Positions 20,052 to 28,919 of a stretch of DNA of 33,852 nucleotides are shown here, piece by piece (position 1 is the stretch's first letter; every line of letters starts with the position of its first letter). Made by a program: the position numbers and the translations under genes. Location of the stretch: assembly GCF_028618665.1 (NCBI RefSeq), contig NZ_JAQITF010000014.1, positions 1 through 33,852 on the forward strand. The letters run 5' to 3'. Below the pieces are notes generated by a model. It did not search any database, had not been told where the DNA came from, and was given only the letters and a program-made list of their open reading frames with translations. The stretch is from Bartonella sp. AU16XJBT (GTDB lineage: Bacteria; Pseudomonadota; Alphaproteobacteria; Rhizobiales; Rhizobiaceae).

Positions 20052-20378
20052 ATGAAAGAGCATGAGAAGCTAACGGAGGATACGTTGTTTCTTGCTTGCA
20101 CGCGCCCTGCAATGATTGCAGGCGTGACGGTGGAAGCTATGGGATTAAATGGGATAGGATCGATGATATTGTTTATTATGGCAGGCAATATTTTTCTTCT
20201 AACCTTTGGCGTGATGATACATTTCATATTCAAGGAAATCCTGAAACATGACCATAACAAATTTCGTATTCTTCTAACATGGCAAAAGACAACTATTTTT
20301 TCCAGAAATTCTAGTCTATGGGGTGGAGGAAGTATTTCTCCATTACGATTAATTCGTAATTATGAGGAATTAAAATGA
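20052..20378 (+). CDS. virB3: VirB3 inner-membrane T4SS protein
   Basis: This 108-residue protein has the VirB3 signature start: TEDTLFLACTRPAMIAGV, followed by a membrane helix (SMILFIMAGNIFLLTFGVMI) and a cytoplasmic tail. VirB3 works with the VirB4 ATPase in the inner membrane during pilus assembly. The stop codon overlaps the virB4 start (ATGA at 20375-20378), so the two are translationally coupled. The tail after about residue 70 is longer than usual but ends SPLRLIRNYEELK, consistent with the family's C-terminus. Confidence 0.9.
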   Translation: MKEHEKLTEDTLFLACTRPAMIAGVTVEAMGLNGIGSMILFIMAGNIFLLTFGVMIHFIFKEILKHDHNKFRILLTWQKTTIFSRNSSLWGGGSISPLRLIRNYEELK

Positions 20379-22735
20379 AAACAGCAGAGCGCAAGCGTGA
20401 AAAGCAGCCAGAGGCGATCATCCCTTACGTGCGCCATGTAAACAAGCATGTCATTGCACTGGATTCACGCGCGCTCATGATGGTTGTTAAACTTGAAGGC
20501 ATTAACTTTGAGACAGCGGATATTATTGATCTGAATGTGCTTCACGAACAGCTGAATAATCTGTTTAAAAACATTGCTGATGAACGGATAGCGCTTTATA
20601 GCCATATTATCAGGAAGCGTGAAACGGTTTATCCGGATGGTACTTTCAGATCAACATTTGCGAAGCAATTGGATGATAAATATCGCGAACGGATGATCTC
20701 TCAAGAGCTTTATCGCAATGAACTCTATCTTTCAATTTTGTGGAATCCTCACGTTGATAAAACGGATAAATTAGCGGAATTTTTCAAACGTTTAGGCAAA
20801 GCCAAGCAAGAAAAAACGGAAGTTGATGAAGAATCCATTCGCAAGCTTGAAGATATTACGACAGATGTCATTCAAAATTTAGAGCGTTATGGCGCAAGAA
20901 GATTGAGTCTTTATGAACATGAAGGCAATATTTATTCGCAGCAAAGTGAGTTTATTCACCAATTGGTGGGGGGGCGTCGTGAACGCATACCGTTGACATG
21001 GGGGACGATAGCTTCGACGGTTTACTCAGATCGTCTTATTTTTGGAAAAGAAGTCATAGAAATACGCACTGAAGCGGGACAGCGATTTGCGGGCATGTTT
21101 GGTTGGAAAGAATATCCAGCAAAAACGAGAGTCGGCATGGCGGATGGTCTTTTAACGCTTCCTTTTGAGTTTATTTTTACGCAATCTTTTGTTTTCAAGA
21201 GCAAAAATGTTGCCAAGCAGATTATGGGTCGCAAACAGAATCAAATGGTCAATACGGGCGACCGTGCGGGCTCACAAATCATGGAGCTAGATGATGCGCT
21301 TGATGATCTTGAATCGAATCGTTTTGTTTTAGGGGAGCATCATTTATCGTTAGCGGTTTTTGCCGACGAGCCACAAGAGTTAGCGGATAATCTTGCCAAA
21401 GCGCGTTCTCGTCTTACCGATGGTGGTGCTGTGATAGCGCGGGAGGATTTAGGGTTAGCAGCGGCTTGGTGGGCACAATTGCCTGGCAATTATGCCTATC
21501 GCACGCGTTCTGGGGCGATAACAAGCCGCAATTATGCAGCGCTTTCTCCATTTCATTCTTTTCCGGTTGGCAAAATAGATGGCAATGTGTGGGGACCAGC
21601 GGTAGCCTTGATGAAGACTTCAGCTGGTTCACCATTTTATTTTAACTTTCACTTTGGTGATTTAGGCAATACGTTTGTTTGTGGTCCCTCTGGTTCTGGG
21701 AAAACGGTTATTGTCAATTTTCTTTTAGCACAACTTCAAAAGCATGATCCCAATATGGTCTTTTTTGATAAGGATCGTGGTGCGGAACTTTTTGTCAGAG
21801 CGGGTGGCGGCACCTATATGCCTTTGAAAAATGGGAAACCCACAGGCATAGCACCGCTAAAAGGCTTAGACTATAACAATCCAGCAGATAGAGTCTTTTT
21901 GCGGCAATGGATTATCAAGCTTGTTTCTGCTGAGGGTCAAAAGATCAGTGAAGCGGAAAGACAAGACATCACGGCAGCTGTTGACCAGCTTGCTCTATTG
22001 CCAAAAGAACAACGGACGATCTCCGCCTTACAAATGTTTTTTGACACCACACACAGGGAGGGGATAGCGGGACGATTAGAGAGATGGTGTAAAGGCAATG
22101 CCTTAGGGTGGGTTTTTGACAATCCTGATGACGACATTGGCATTGATGCAAAATTTATTGGTTATGACATGACGGATTTTTTAGACAATAATGAAATTCG
22201 TCCACCGCTCATGATGTATCTTTTTCATAGAATTCTGTCTCTGATTGATGGGCGTCGTATTATCATTGTCATTGATGAGTTTTGGAAAGCCTTAGAAGAC
22301 GATTCCTTTAAAGCCTTTGCGCAAGACAGGCTGAAGACCATTCGGAAACAAAATGGTTTGATGTTGTTTGCGACACAATCCCCCAAAGATGCGATTAATT
22401 CGACCATTGCCCACACCATTATAGAGCAATGTCCAACACAGATTTATTTTCCCAATCAAAAGGGCAATCATGGGGATTATGTAGAAGGTTTTAAATTATC
22501 GGACAGAGAATTTAACCTGATACAATCAGAATTAAGCCGTGAGTCACGGCGTTTTCTCATCAAACAAGGGCAAAGTTCAGTTGTAGCAGAGCTGAATTTA
22601 CGCGGCTTTGATGATGAAATAGCCATTTTAAGTGGCACCACCAAGAACATTGAACTCCTAGAGACCATTATGGATGAAGTTGGTGAATCTCCAGAAAAAT
22701 GGCTTCCTCTTTTTCAAGAAAGGTCAAAACAATGA
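20375..22735 (+). CDS. virB4: VirB4 T4SS ATPase
   Basis: This 786-residue protein is of full family length. The N-terminal CagE/TrbE/VirB domain covers about 1-400. Walker A is GPSGSGKT near residue 436, and Walker B is RIIIVIDEFWKAL near 628. The downstream motif LMLFATQSPKDA and the C-terminal block CPTQIYFPN are typical of VirB4. VirB4 powers pilus biogenesis and substrate transfer at the inner membrane. It overlaps virB3 by four bases and virB5 by four bases. All ATPase motifs are intact. Confidence 0.97.
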   Translation: MKTAERKREKQPEAIIPYVRHVNKHVIALDSRALMMVVKLEGINFETADIIDLNVLHEQLNNLFKNIADERIALYSHIIRKRETVYPDGTFRSTFAKQLDDKYRERMISQELYRNELYLSILWNPHVDKTDKLAEFFKRLGKAKQEKTEVDEESIRKLEDITTDVIQNLERYGARRLSLYEHEGNIYSQQSEFIHQLVGGRRERIPLTWGTIASTVYSDRLIFGKEVIEIRTEAGQRFAGMFGWKEYPAKTRVGMADGLLTLPFEFIFTQSFVFKSKNVAKQIMGRKQNQMVNTGDRAGSQIMELDDALDDLESNRFVLGEHHLSLAVFADEPQELADNLAKARSRLTDGGAVIAREDLGLAAAWWAQLPGNYAYRTRSGAITSRNYAALSPFHSFPVGKIDGNVWGPAVALMKTSAGSPFYFNFHFGDLGNTFVCGPSGSGKTVIVNFLLAQLQKHDPNMVFFDKDRGAELFVRAGGGTYMPLKNGKPTGIAPLKGLDYNNPADRVFLRQWIIKLVSAEGQKISEAERQDITAAVDQLALLPKEQRTISALQMFFDTTHREGIAGRLERWCKGNALGWVFDNPDDDIGIDAKFIGYDMTDFLDNNEIRPPLMMYLFHRILSLIDGRRIIIVIDEFWKALEDDSFKAFAQDRLKTIRKQNGLMLFATQSPKDAINSTIAHTIIEQCPTQIYFPNQKGNHGDYVEGFKLSDREFNLIQSELSRESRRFLIKQGQSSVVAELNLRGFDDEIAILSGTTKNIELLETIMDEVGESPEKWLPLFQERSKQ

Positions 22736-23523
22736 AAAAACTTTTATTGGCAACAGCCGTCTGTGCAATTTCTTTGGGTTTAACAACCAATTCATTTGGT
22801 TTTGGCGGTATTGTATTTGATCCCAAGGCTTTTGGACAAATGATTAAACAAGTTCAACAAGGCCAACAACAGCTTGGCAAATTGCAAGAACAAATTCAAC
22901 AAGGTGCAAAACAGCTTGAGCAATTAAAGAGCCAACTCGATCAAGCCAAACAATTATATAACTCTTTAAATGTCAAGCCTGACATCTCGGGATTGAAAGA
23001 AATGTTTAACAAGCAAGGGAGCAGTGGCGCCCTTCCTTCTGACTTTAATCACTTTCAACAATCGATGGGCAGCGGCGGCGGTAGTGGCGGTGGCGGCGGC
23101 GGCGGCGGGAGCAGCAGCAAAAACGCGCAAAAATGGCAAGAAGAACTTAAATACAAAGAGCCCTCAGGCGGAGCAGGATCAAAAGAAGCGGTGGATGCTT
23201 TTTACGCAGAGGAAGTAAAAAGAGCCGAACAGCGCGTAGTCGGACAAGCGGCAAAAGGCCAAGACGTCTACGAAGAAGCCAGTGAAACACAAAAAAACAT
23301 TAACAAGCTGCTTGACGAACTTGGAAGTACTGAAGATGCGGGTAAAATTCAAGGCATTCAAGCACAACTAGAAGCGATACAAGCAAAACTCCAAACACAA
23401 GTCCTTCAAATGCAAGCCGCCGCCATGATTCAACAAGCAGAAGAAAAAGCAGCCGAAAAACGTGAAATGGAAGAATTTAAAGCACGATATAAAGCTTTAG
23501 CTCAAAAACTGCGTGGTCAATAA
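22732..23523 (+). CDS. virB5: VirB5-like minor pilin with glycine linker
   Basis: A 263-residue exported protein. The start at 22732 overlaps the virB4 stop (ATGA) and gives a clean signal peptide, MKKLLLATAVCAISLGLTT, with cleavage near NSFG. The open frame reaches 22699, but that start would hide the signal. The mature part begins FGGIVFDPKAFGQMIKQ and continues as a long helix (GQQQLGKLQEQIQQG), as in VirB5/TrbJ proteins, the pilus-tip adhesins. A glycine/serine tract at about residues 113-130, coded by GGC repeats, separates it from a second helical region rich in Gln and Ala. The tract is unusual for VirB5. Position and helical pattern support the call more than sequence identity does. 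Confidence 0.8.
   Translation: MKKLLLATAVCAISLGLTTNSFGFGGIVFDPKAFGQMIKQVQQGQQQLGKLQEQIQQGAKQLEQLKSQLDQAKQLYNSLNVKPDISGLKEMFNKQGSSGALPSDFNHFQQSMGSGGGSGGGGGGGGSSSKNAQKWQEELKYKEPSGGAGSKEAVDAFYAEEVKRAEQRVVGQAAKGQDVYEEASETQKNINKLLDELGSTEDAGKIQGIQAQLEAIQAKLQTQVLQMQAAAMIQQAEEKAAEKREMEEFKARYKALAQKLRGQ
23068..23118 (+). repeat. GGC-rich trinucleotide tract inside virB5
   Basis: About 50 bases of GGC/GGT/AGC codons encode 12 or more glycines and several serines. The longest pure GGC run is about 23093-23107. Trinucleotide slippage here would change linker length without shifting the frame. The G+C content is far above that of the surroundings. Confidence 0.75.
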
Positions 23524-23547
23524 AGGGTAAAAAAGAAGGGTCTCATC

Positions 23548-23820
23548 ATGAATAAAATCACCATCACAACATTACTACTTTGCACAGGGCTTATGGCTGC
23601 TGGATGTGAAAAAACCTACAGCGTAGAAGAATTTAAAAAAGATCACAAATTATACGAAAAATGGAAAATGAAATGTATGACATCAGGGGATCTCGATTCG
23701 CAAAATTGTAAAAACGCAGAGCAAGCTTATCGTGAGAGTCTTCCAACATGGGGATGGGGGAGAACTGGCTCTACAAATGACGATAAACAAGAATCTGAAA
23801 AGAAACAGGACAATCATTAA
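23548..23820 (+). CDS. EexN-family entry-exclusion lipoprotein, copy 1
   Basis: A 90-residue lipoprotein with signal MNKITITTLLLCTG and lipobox MAAGC (Cys near residue 20). The mature N-terminus EKTYSVEEFKKDHKLYEKW, then KMKC and QNCKNAEQAY, fits the EexN family, whose short lipoproteins block redundant conjugation into cells that already carry the element. The two mature-domain cysteines, spaced as in the family, probably pair. The position between virB5 and virB6 is where exclusion genes sit in pKM101-type operons. Copies 2 and 3 share the same mature N-terminus; this one lacks their long charged tail and is the most diverged. Confidence 0.78.
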   Translation: MNKITITTLLLCTGLMAAGCEKTYSVEEFKKDHKLYEKWKMKCMTSGDLDSQNCKNAEQAYRESLPTWGWGRTGSTNDDKQESEKKQDNH

Positions 23821-23822
23821 TC

Positions 23823-24227
23823 ATGAATAAAGTTCTCATACCAGCATTACTGCTTTGCACAGGGCTCATCACAGCTGGATGTGAAAAAACCTACAGCGTC
23901 GCAGAATTTAAAAAAGATGAAAAATTACGCTTCGAGTGGGATGCGAAATGTGGATTTGCAGGAACTTCAAAAAATTGTGAAAACATGCGGTTAGCATTTT
24001 TAGAACTTCAGAAAGAATATGAAGCAAAAGCAGCAGAAAGAAGTCGTAAAATTGACGAAGAAAATCGCAAAATAGATGAAAAGTTTCAAGCTGAACAAAA
24101 AGCTTGGATTGAAAAAATGAGAGCTAATACTCAAAAAATACTCGAAAAACAAAGAGCGGAAACACGCGCGGAAGAAGAACGAAGAGCAAAAGAACGGGCG
24201 GCAGAAGAACAACAAAATAACCATTAA
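23823..24227 (+). CDS. EexN-family entry-exclusion lipoprotein, copy 2
   Basis: A 134-residue lipoprotein with signal MNKVLIPALLLCTG and lipobox ITAGC. The mature N-terminus EKTYSVAEFKKDEKLRFEW, then DAKCGFAGTSKNCENMRLAF, is the EexN-type domain. A tail of about 70 charged residues follows (Glu/Lys/Arg-rich, e.g. EERRAKERAAEEQQ), likely a helix that spans the periplasm. The gene starts two bases after copy 1 stops, so they are translated together. The first 200 bases are nearly identical to copy 3, which points to a recent duplication. Confidence 0.8.
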   Translation: MNKVLIPALLLCTGLITAGCEKTYSVAEFKKDEKLRFEWDAKCGFAGTSKNCENMRLAFLELQKEYEAKAAERSRKIDEENRKIDEKFQAEQKAWIEKMRANTQKILEKQRAETRAEEERRAKERAAEEQQNNH

Positions 24228-24253
24228 GACATAATGAAGAGCGGAGCATCTCA

Positions 24254-24463
24254 ATGGCAGTAGAAAGCAAAGGCGTATTTTCTTATATCGACAATATGTT
24301 AACGGATCCCATTACAAAAACAATGGATAGCGCCATTACACATCACTATTGCACTTTAGCTGCTCAACTTAAAGAACCTTATAAGCTATACAATAGATTT
24401 ATGGCAAGATTATGTCGCTGCCCTAGATTTATCATCACTGGTTATAAAAAACCGATAACCTAG
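24254..24463 (+). pseudogene. Truncated virB6 copy
   Basis: A 69-codon frame whose first 50 residues resemble the start of the full VirB6 600 bases later: FSYIDNMLTDPITKTMDSAI here against a start with matching MA-E, T-K-, D--I-H, L-LK and YxxFM positions in VirB6. After FMARLC the similarity ends and the frame stops with unrelated residues. It lacks all VirB6 membrane segments, so it cannot replace VirB6. It follows eexN copy 2 exactly as virB6 follows eexN copy 3, which supports a tandem duplication of an eexN-virB6 unit followed by deletion. It may still be translated as a short peptide. Confidence 0.6.
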
Positions 24464-24521
24464 CATAATTTACAAATTGTGCTCAAACCTTGTAAAACTG
24501 AAAGAAAGAAGGGGAAATACT

Positions 24522-24884
24522 ATGAATAAAGTTCTCATAACAACATTGCTACTTGGCACTGGAATTATCGCTGCTGGTTGTGAAAAAACCTACAGCGTCG
24601 CAGAATTTAAAAAAGATAAAAACTTACGCCTAGAGTGGGATGCTAAATGTGGATTTGCAGGGACTTCAAAGAATTGTGAAAACATGCGGTTAGCATTTTT
24701 AGAACTTGAAAAAGAATATAAAGCACAAGCTGAAGAAAGAATTCGTAAAGCAGCAGAGGAACGGAAAAAAAGTATGGATAAACTTAGGGCTGAACATGAA
24801 AAATGGAAAGCTGAACAAAAAGCAAAAGAACAAGCCGAACAAGAAGCGAAAGAAAAAGCTGAACAAAAACAAGATAGTAATTAA
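24522..24884 (+). CDS. EexN-family entry-exclusion lipoprotein, copy 3
   Basis: A 120-residue lipoprotein. The ATG at 24522 follows AAGAAGGGGAAAT and gives a normal signal peptide, MNKVLITTLLLGTG, with lipobox IAAGC. The frame is open to 24477, but that start would bury the signal. The mature N-terminus matches copy 2 closely (KTYSVAEFKKD, EWDAKCGFAGTSKNCENMRL). The charged tail differs from copy 2 and ends KAEQKQDSN. Conserved lipobox and cysteines in all three copies suggest all are under selection. Exclusion specificity may lie in the variable tails. Confidence 0.8.
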   Translation: MNKVLITTLLLGTGIIAAGCEKTYSVAEFKKDKNLRLEWDAKCGFAGTSKNCENMRLAFLELEKEYKAQAEERIRKAAEERKKSMDKLRAEHEKWKAEQKAKEQAEQEAKEKAEQKQDSN

Positions 24885-24930
24885 ATCAGAAATAATCATA
24901 TTTGTAAAAATTTGATGAAATGGACATGCA

Positions 24931-25869
24931 ATGGCATTTGAAACTATAACCATATTTACTGATATGAATAGCGCTGTAACGAAGACTCTTGAAGATATAA
25001 TGGATAACACTATCAAGCATCTTTCGTCGGGGCTAAGTGGTCCGCTTAAACTATCTTGTACAATCTACGTTATATTTATGGGATACAATATCATCTATGG
25101 GCGTTCTTCCACGCCCTTATGGGAGTTTATAGTGACAACTTTCAAACTCGGCATCATTGTTGCTCTCGCTACAAACGCTGCTCTTTATAATGAGTGGGTT
25201 AGGGATATATTTTTTAATGATCTGCCGAATGCCATTGCAAATGTCACACAAGGTGCAGCACACTCGGATCAAAATGTATGGGACAATATGTTAAGACAAG
25301 CAGGTGCACACGTTTTTGACGAATCAGAGAAGTACACAGGATGGACTGAAGCGGGGAAGTTTCTTGTCACATGGCTTGCTGGTTGTATCTGTTTAGTAGA
25401 TGCCTTGTTACTGGCTACAATTGGTTTTATCGTCTCAATGTTTGCTAAACTAGGTTTGTTTCTTGTCCTATCAATAGGACCACTCTTTATAAGCCTCTCT
25501 ATGTTTTCAGCAACCAGAAAATTTACAGAAGCATGGTTAGGACAAGTTGTAAATTTCATCCTTTTGCAGGTATTAGTCGTGCTGCTTGGTGGTCTGTATA
25601 TCCAATTTGTAATAAATATTTTCTCAGAAACACTTGAAGATATAATGCTTTCCGTAATTAACTTCTCGAGTGTTAGCATTGCTGGTATTTTTATTTTCCT
25701 CAAACTCCCTGATATCGCATCAACTTTAGCCTCTGGGGGCGCTTCTCTCACAAGTGCAATAACAGGAACGCAACGCGCTGGGAAAGAAGCTTTTCGCGCC
25801 GCTAAAGCAACAGCCAACACGATAGCGAAGGGCGTTAAAAAATTAGCATCACTATTAGCAAAGGTCTAA
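24931..25869 (+). CDS. virB6: VirB6 polytopic inner-membrane T4SS protein
   Basis: This 312-residue protein is of normal VirB6/TrbL length. It has an amphipathic N-terminus (FETITIFTDMNSAVTKTL) and at least five hydrophobic segments, among them LSCTIYVIFMGYNIIYG, LGIIVALATNAALY, FLVTWLAGCICLVDALLLA, LGLFLVLSIGPLFISLSMF and FILLQVLVVLLGGLYI. The conserved SIGPLFI(S/A)L block before the central helix is typical. VirB6 forms part of the inner-membrane pore. It stands between the exclusion genes and virB7. The last 40 residues are Ala/Lys-rich and cytoplasmic. Confidence 0.9.
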   Translation: MAFETITIFTDMNSAVTKTLEDIMDNTIKHLSSGLSGPLKLSCTIYVIFMGYNIIYGRSSTPLWEFIVTTFKLGIIVALATNAALYNEWVRDIFFNDLPNAIANVTQGAAHSDQNVWDNMLRQAGAHVFDESEKYTGWTEAGKFLVTWLAGCICLVDALLLATIGFIVSMFAKLGLFLVLSIGPLFISLSMFSATRKFTEAWLGQVVNFILLQVLVVLLGGLYIQFVINIFSETLEDIMLSVINFSSVSIAGIFIFLKLPDIASTLASGGASLTSAITGTQRAGKEAFRAAKATANTIAKGVKKLASLLAKV

Positions 25870-25875
25870 GTTCAA

Positions 25876-26163
25876 ATGCGGGAATTTAAAAAAATTGGGA
25901 TTATCTTACCATTTCTCCTTCTCAGTGGCTGTGTGTCTTCACCAAACACACTGAAGTCACTCCCAAAGTGTGATGGATATTCTAAACGTCCACTCAACAG
26001 ATCAATGTGGAATTGGGAAGGGAAAAAACCCACGCCCACACCCATTATCATCAGTAACAACACCCCTTCAACCCTAAAAGAAGGGAAGCTGGAAATGCTT
26101 CTGGCACAAAAATTAACGGATGAAGAAATCAAATCTTACAAAAATTGCGGGCAAAAAGCATGA
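25876..26163 (+). CDS. virB7: VirB7-like T4SS core lipoprotein
   Basis: A 95-residue lipoprotein with signal [16 protein letters not shown] and lipobox LLSGC (Cys near residue 19). The mature part contains [13 protein letters not shown] and MWNWEG, as in VirB7-type proteins that staple VirB9 in the outer-membrane core. It is longer than classical VirB7, with a Pro-rich segment ([11 protein letters not shown]) and a short helical end. Its stop overlaps the virB8 ATG (ATGA at 26160-26163). The call rests on position, lipobox and the first half. Confidence 0.75.
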   Translation: MREFKKIGIILPFLLLSGCVSSPNTLKSLPKCDGYSKRPLNRSMWNWEGKKPTPTPIIISNNTPSTLKEGKLEMLLAQKLTDEEIKSYKNCGQKA

Positions 26164-26831
26164 AAGAAAAAGACATAGAACAATACATTGCTGAAGCACG
26201 CTCGTTCGATCAAGATCGCATGCTCGCCTCACGCCGCACCACCCGCGTCTCGCTTGCCATTGCCGGCATAGCCGTTGCGGTTGCAATAATGTCTTCTCTC
26301 GCGGTCATCACCCTCACGCCCCTTAAAACCGTGGAACCTTTTGTCATCCGTGTGGACAATTCAACCGGCATCACTGAAGTTGTGGAAGCCTTAAAAGAAG
26401 GTCCCACCAATGTCGACGAAGCAATCACACGCTATTTTGCTGCAAAATATGTCCGCTCCCGTGAAGGCTTCACCACAGAAGAAACACAACACAACTTCGA
26501 AACCGTCTCTCTCCTCTCCTCTTCTGAAGAACAGGAAAGATTTGCCAGCTGGTATGGAGCAAGAAATCCCCAAAGTCCTCAAATTCTTTATAAACACGCC
26601 AGTGTCACCGTCACGATAAAATCAATCTCCTTTATCAATGACGATGTTGCCCAAGTGCGTTACTACAGAACAATCCATGACAATGAAAACAACAAAGAAT
26701 TCATCACCCACTGGGTTGCAACTCTCACCTTTGAATACATCAACGCCCCTATCTCTGTCCAAAATCGTCTGATAAATCCTCTAGGGTTTATTGTTAGTGA
26801 ATATAGAACTGATCCGGAAGTGGTCAACTGA
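26160..26831 (+). CDS. virB8: VirB8 inner-membrane T4SS protein
   Basis: A 223-residue bitopic protein: a short cytoplasmic N-terminus, a membrane helix ([21 protein letters not shown], about 25-45), and a periplasmic NTF2-like domain with [27 protein letters not shown] and ARNPQSP. The C-terminus reads [17 protein letters not shown]. These are strong VirB8 signatures. VirB8 nucleates assembly of the complex. I use the ATG at 26160 ([10 protein letters not shown]), coupled to the virB7 stop. The frame extends to a TTG at 26145, which is less likely. Confidence 0.95.
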   Translation: MKEKDIEQYIAEARSFDQDRMLASRRTTRVSLAIAGIAVAVAIMSSLAVITLTPLKTVEPFVIRVDNSTGITEVVEALKEGPTNVDEAITRYFAAKYVRSREGFTTEETQHNFETVSLLSSSEEQERFASWYGARNPQSPQILYKHASVTVTIKSISFINDDVAQVRYYRTIHDNENNKEFITHWVATLTFEYINAPISVQNRLINPLGFIVSEYRTDPEVVN

Positions 26832-26833
26832 TC

Positions 26834-27685
26834 ATGACAAAAAAAATTCTTTTTCTTATTCTCAGCCTCCTCGCCCTTTCTCCTACACCTTGGAGCAACG
26901 CCAGTATTTTTCCCACCCGTGCGCCAAGTGATAGCCGCATTCGCTTTATCAACTATGATGCCTATAATGTCACAAAAATTATTGGCTCCATCCGCTCATC
27001 GGTACAAATAGAATTTTCTGCCAATGAAGAAATTGCCCATGTCGCCATTGGCAACAGCGTTGCATGGGAAGTCGCCCCCGCTGGCAATATTCTTTTCCTC
27101 AAAGCGCGAGAAGTCCAACCCATTACCAATCTCCAAGTCGTCACCACAAAGCTTGATGGCTCAAAGCGCTCCTATCAATTTGAACTCATGGTCAAAGATG
27201 GGGAAATTTCCTCTGGACAAGAAACATATTTCCTTGTGAAATTTCGCTACCCACAAGAAGAAGCAGAACAAAGAAGACTCGCCGCCCTTATGCGACAAGA
27301 AAAACAACAAGCCCAGCGTATTGATAATGTCTTCAACGCATATGAAACCTACGGACCACGCAATTGGGCTTACACCGCTCAAGGCTCTATTACGCTCGAA
27401 CCCTCCTCCGTTTACGACAATGGCAAAACCACAACATTTACATTTCCAGACAACCAAGAAATCCCTGCCATTTACATCGTCAACAATGACGGTACAGAAT
27501 CGCTGGTTCCCAAAACCACAAGAGGCAACATGGTTATTGTCCATGCCATTAGCGCGCACTTCACCTTAAGAAAGGGAAAAAATGTCCTCTGCGTCTTTAA
27601 CGAAGCCTATCAACCAAAAGGCACAAATCCAAATACCGGAACAACCTCACCATCTGTTGAACGTAAAGTTGCATCAGATCTTTAA
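26834..27685 (+). CDS. virB9: VirB9 outer-membrane core T4SS protein
   Basis: A 283-residue exported protein with signal peptide MTKKILFLILSLLAL, cleaved near SNAS. The N-terminal domain has RIRFINYDAYNVTKIIGS and IAIGN-like strands with SVAWEVAPAGNILFLKA. The C-terminal beta-sandwich domain includes NWAYTAQGSITLEPSSVYDNG, TTFTFPDN and ENYxxKG-like end features. This is the VirB9/CagX layout. VirB9 joins VirB7 and VirB10 in the outer-membrane ring. It starts two bases after the virB8 stop. Confidence 0.95.
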   Translation: MTKKILFLILSLLALSPTPWSNASIFPTRAPSDSRIRFINYDAYNVTKIIGSIRSSVQIEFSANEEIAHVAIGNSVAWEVAPAGNILFLKAREVQPITNLQVVTTKLDGSKRSYQFELMVKDGEISSGQETYFLVKFRYPQEEAEQRRLAALMRQEKQQAQRIDNVFNAYETYGPRNWAYTAQGSITLEPSSVYDNGKTTTFTFPDNQEIPAIYIVNNDGTESLVPKTTRGNMVIVHAISAHFTLRKGKNVLCVFNEAYQPKGTNPNTGTTSPSVERKVASDL

Positions 27686-27729
27686 ACATCTTTAAATTTT
27701 AAATAAGCGGGAATTGAAGGGGACAACTT

Positions 27730-28902
27730 ATGAGTGATAAAACCACCATAGAAGATCGAGGATCAATAGGGGATAAACGCAACAATATCTCACAAAGCCT
27801 TGGCAAAAAAATAGTTGTCGCAATTGCCTGTATAGGAATCTGCGGCTATGTGCTCTGGAACATCTTATCCACCCCCACAGAACAAAAAAACACCGCAAAA
27901 GCTCATAAAAAACAAGAACAAAGCTTTCACAACACCCTCGCGCCTTTAGAGCTCGCCCCCTCTGACCCGCGTGCCAACATAGCGCCAATAACCTTACCAC
28001 CCCCACAACCACTCGCACCAGAACCCAAAAAAGATGACCCACTACTTGATGCCGCAAGACGTGCCCCTGTTCTCGCTTTTGCCAAAGGCTCTAAATCTGA
28101 ATTAAAAGACATCGTCAACACTGCTCTAAACCCCCTTGACAAATTCCATACCCTTGAAAATCTCGCGAATGCGCAAAATTCTCCTGCCCTTCAAAACACA
28201 CAAAATTTTGCAACCCTTTTAAAACCCACCACAACAGAAGAAACAAAAGCAAAACTCATCGGCAATAGAAACTTTATCATCGCCATGGGAACCTCTATCC
28301 CCTGTATCTTAGAAACGGCATTAAACAGCGACCAACCAGGCTTTGCAAGCTGCATAATCAACCGTGATATCCTCTCTGACAATGGGCGCGTTGTTTTGCT
28401 TGATAAAGGAACCCAAGTCATTGGAGAATACCGCGGTGGGATAAAACAAGGTCAATCTCGCCTCTTTGTGCTCTGGACAAGAGCCAAAACCCCAACCGGT
28501 GTCATCATTCCCCTTGCCTCACCAGCAACCGACACTTTAGGCAGAGCTGGTTTTGATGGCAACATCAACACCCATTGGTGGGAACGCTTTGGCTCTTCCC
28601 TTTTACTCACCGTTATTGATGGTGTCACAACAAACCTCACCAATAGAATGCAAAAAAAATCCAATAAAGCAGGTGCAAACAACTCTGCGGGTGGTGGTTT
28701 TGAAGGCGCAAACAACATTGGAAAAGATACTGCCACCATTGCCCTTGAAAATCAAATCAACATCCCTCCTACTCTAGAAAAATTTCAAGGCGAACTCGTC
28801 AACATCTTTGTAGCAAGAGATCTCGATTTTTCATCTGTCTATAAACTCGTCGTAAAAAGCAAAAGAAACCGCTCTACTCCTAGCTATTCCTTTTTTCATT
28901 AA
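27730..28902 (+). CDS. virB10: VirB10 T4SS core protein
   Basis: This 390-residue protein spans both membranes. It has a cytoplasmic N-terminus of about 27 residues, one helix (KIVVAIACIGICGYVLWNIL), a Pro-rich periplasmic linker (PITLPPPQPLAPEPK), and a C-terminal TrbI/VirB10 domain from about 180. That domain contains GTSIPCILETALNSDQPG, LLDKGTQVIGEYRGGIKQGQ, SPATDTLGRAGFDG and HWWERFGSSLL. All are conserved VirB10 blocks. VirB10 senses ATP use at the inner membrane and gates the outer-membrane channel. No damage is visible. Confidence 0.96.
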   Translation: MSDKTTIEDRGSIGDKRNNISQSLGKKIVVAIACIGICGYVLWNILSTPTEQKNTAKAHKKQEQSFHNTLAPLELAPSDPRANIAPITLPPPQPLAPEPKKDDPLLDAARRAPVLAFAKGSKSELKDIVNTALNPLDKFHTLENLANAQNSPALQNTQNFATLLKPTTTEETKAKLIGNRNFIIAMGTSIPCILETALNSDQPGFASCIINRDILSDNGRVVLLDKGTQVIGEYRGGIKQGQSRLFVLWTRAKTPTGVIIPLASPATDTLGRAGFDGNINTHWWERFGSSLLLTVIDGVTTNLTNRMQKKSNKAGANNSAGGGFEGANNIGKDTATIALENQINIPPTLEKFQGELVNIFVARDLDFSSVYKLVVKSKRNRSTPSYSFFH

Positions 28903-28919
28903 GCCAATAAAGTCACATT

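Noticed and set aside
25269..25820. 183-codon minus-strand frame
   Set aside because: Entirely antisense to virB6; a shadow of a conserved gene.
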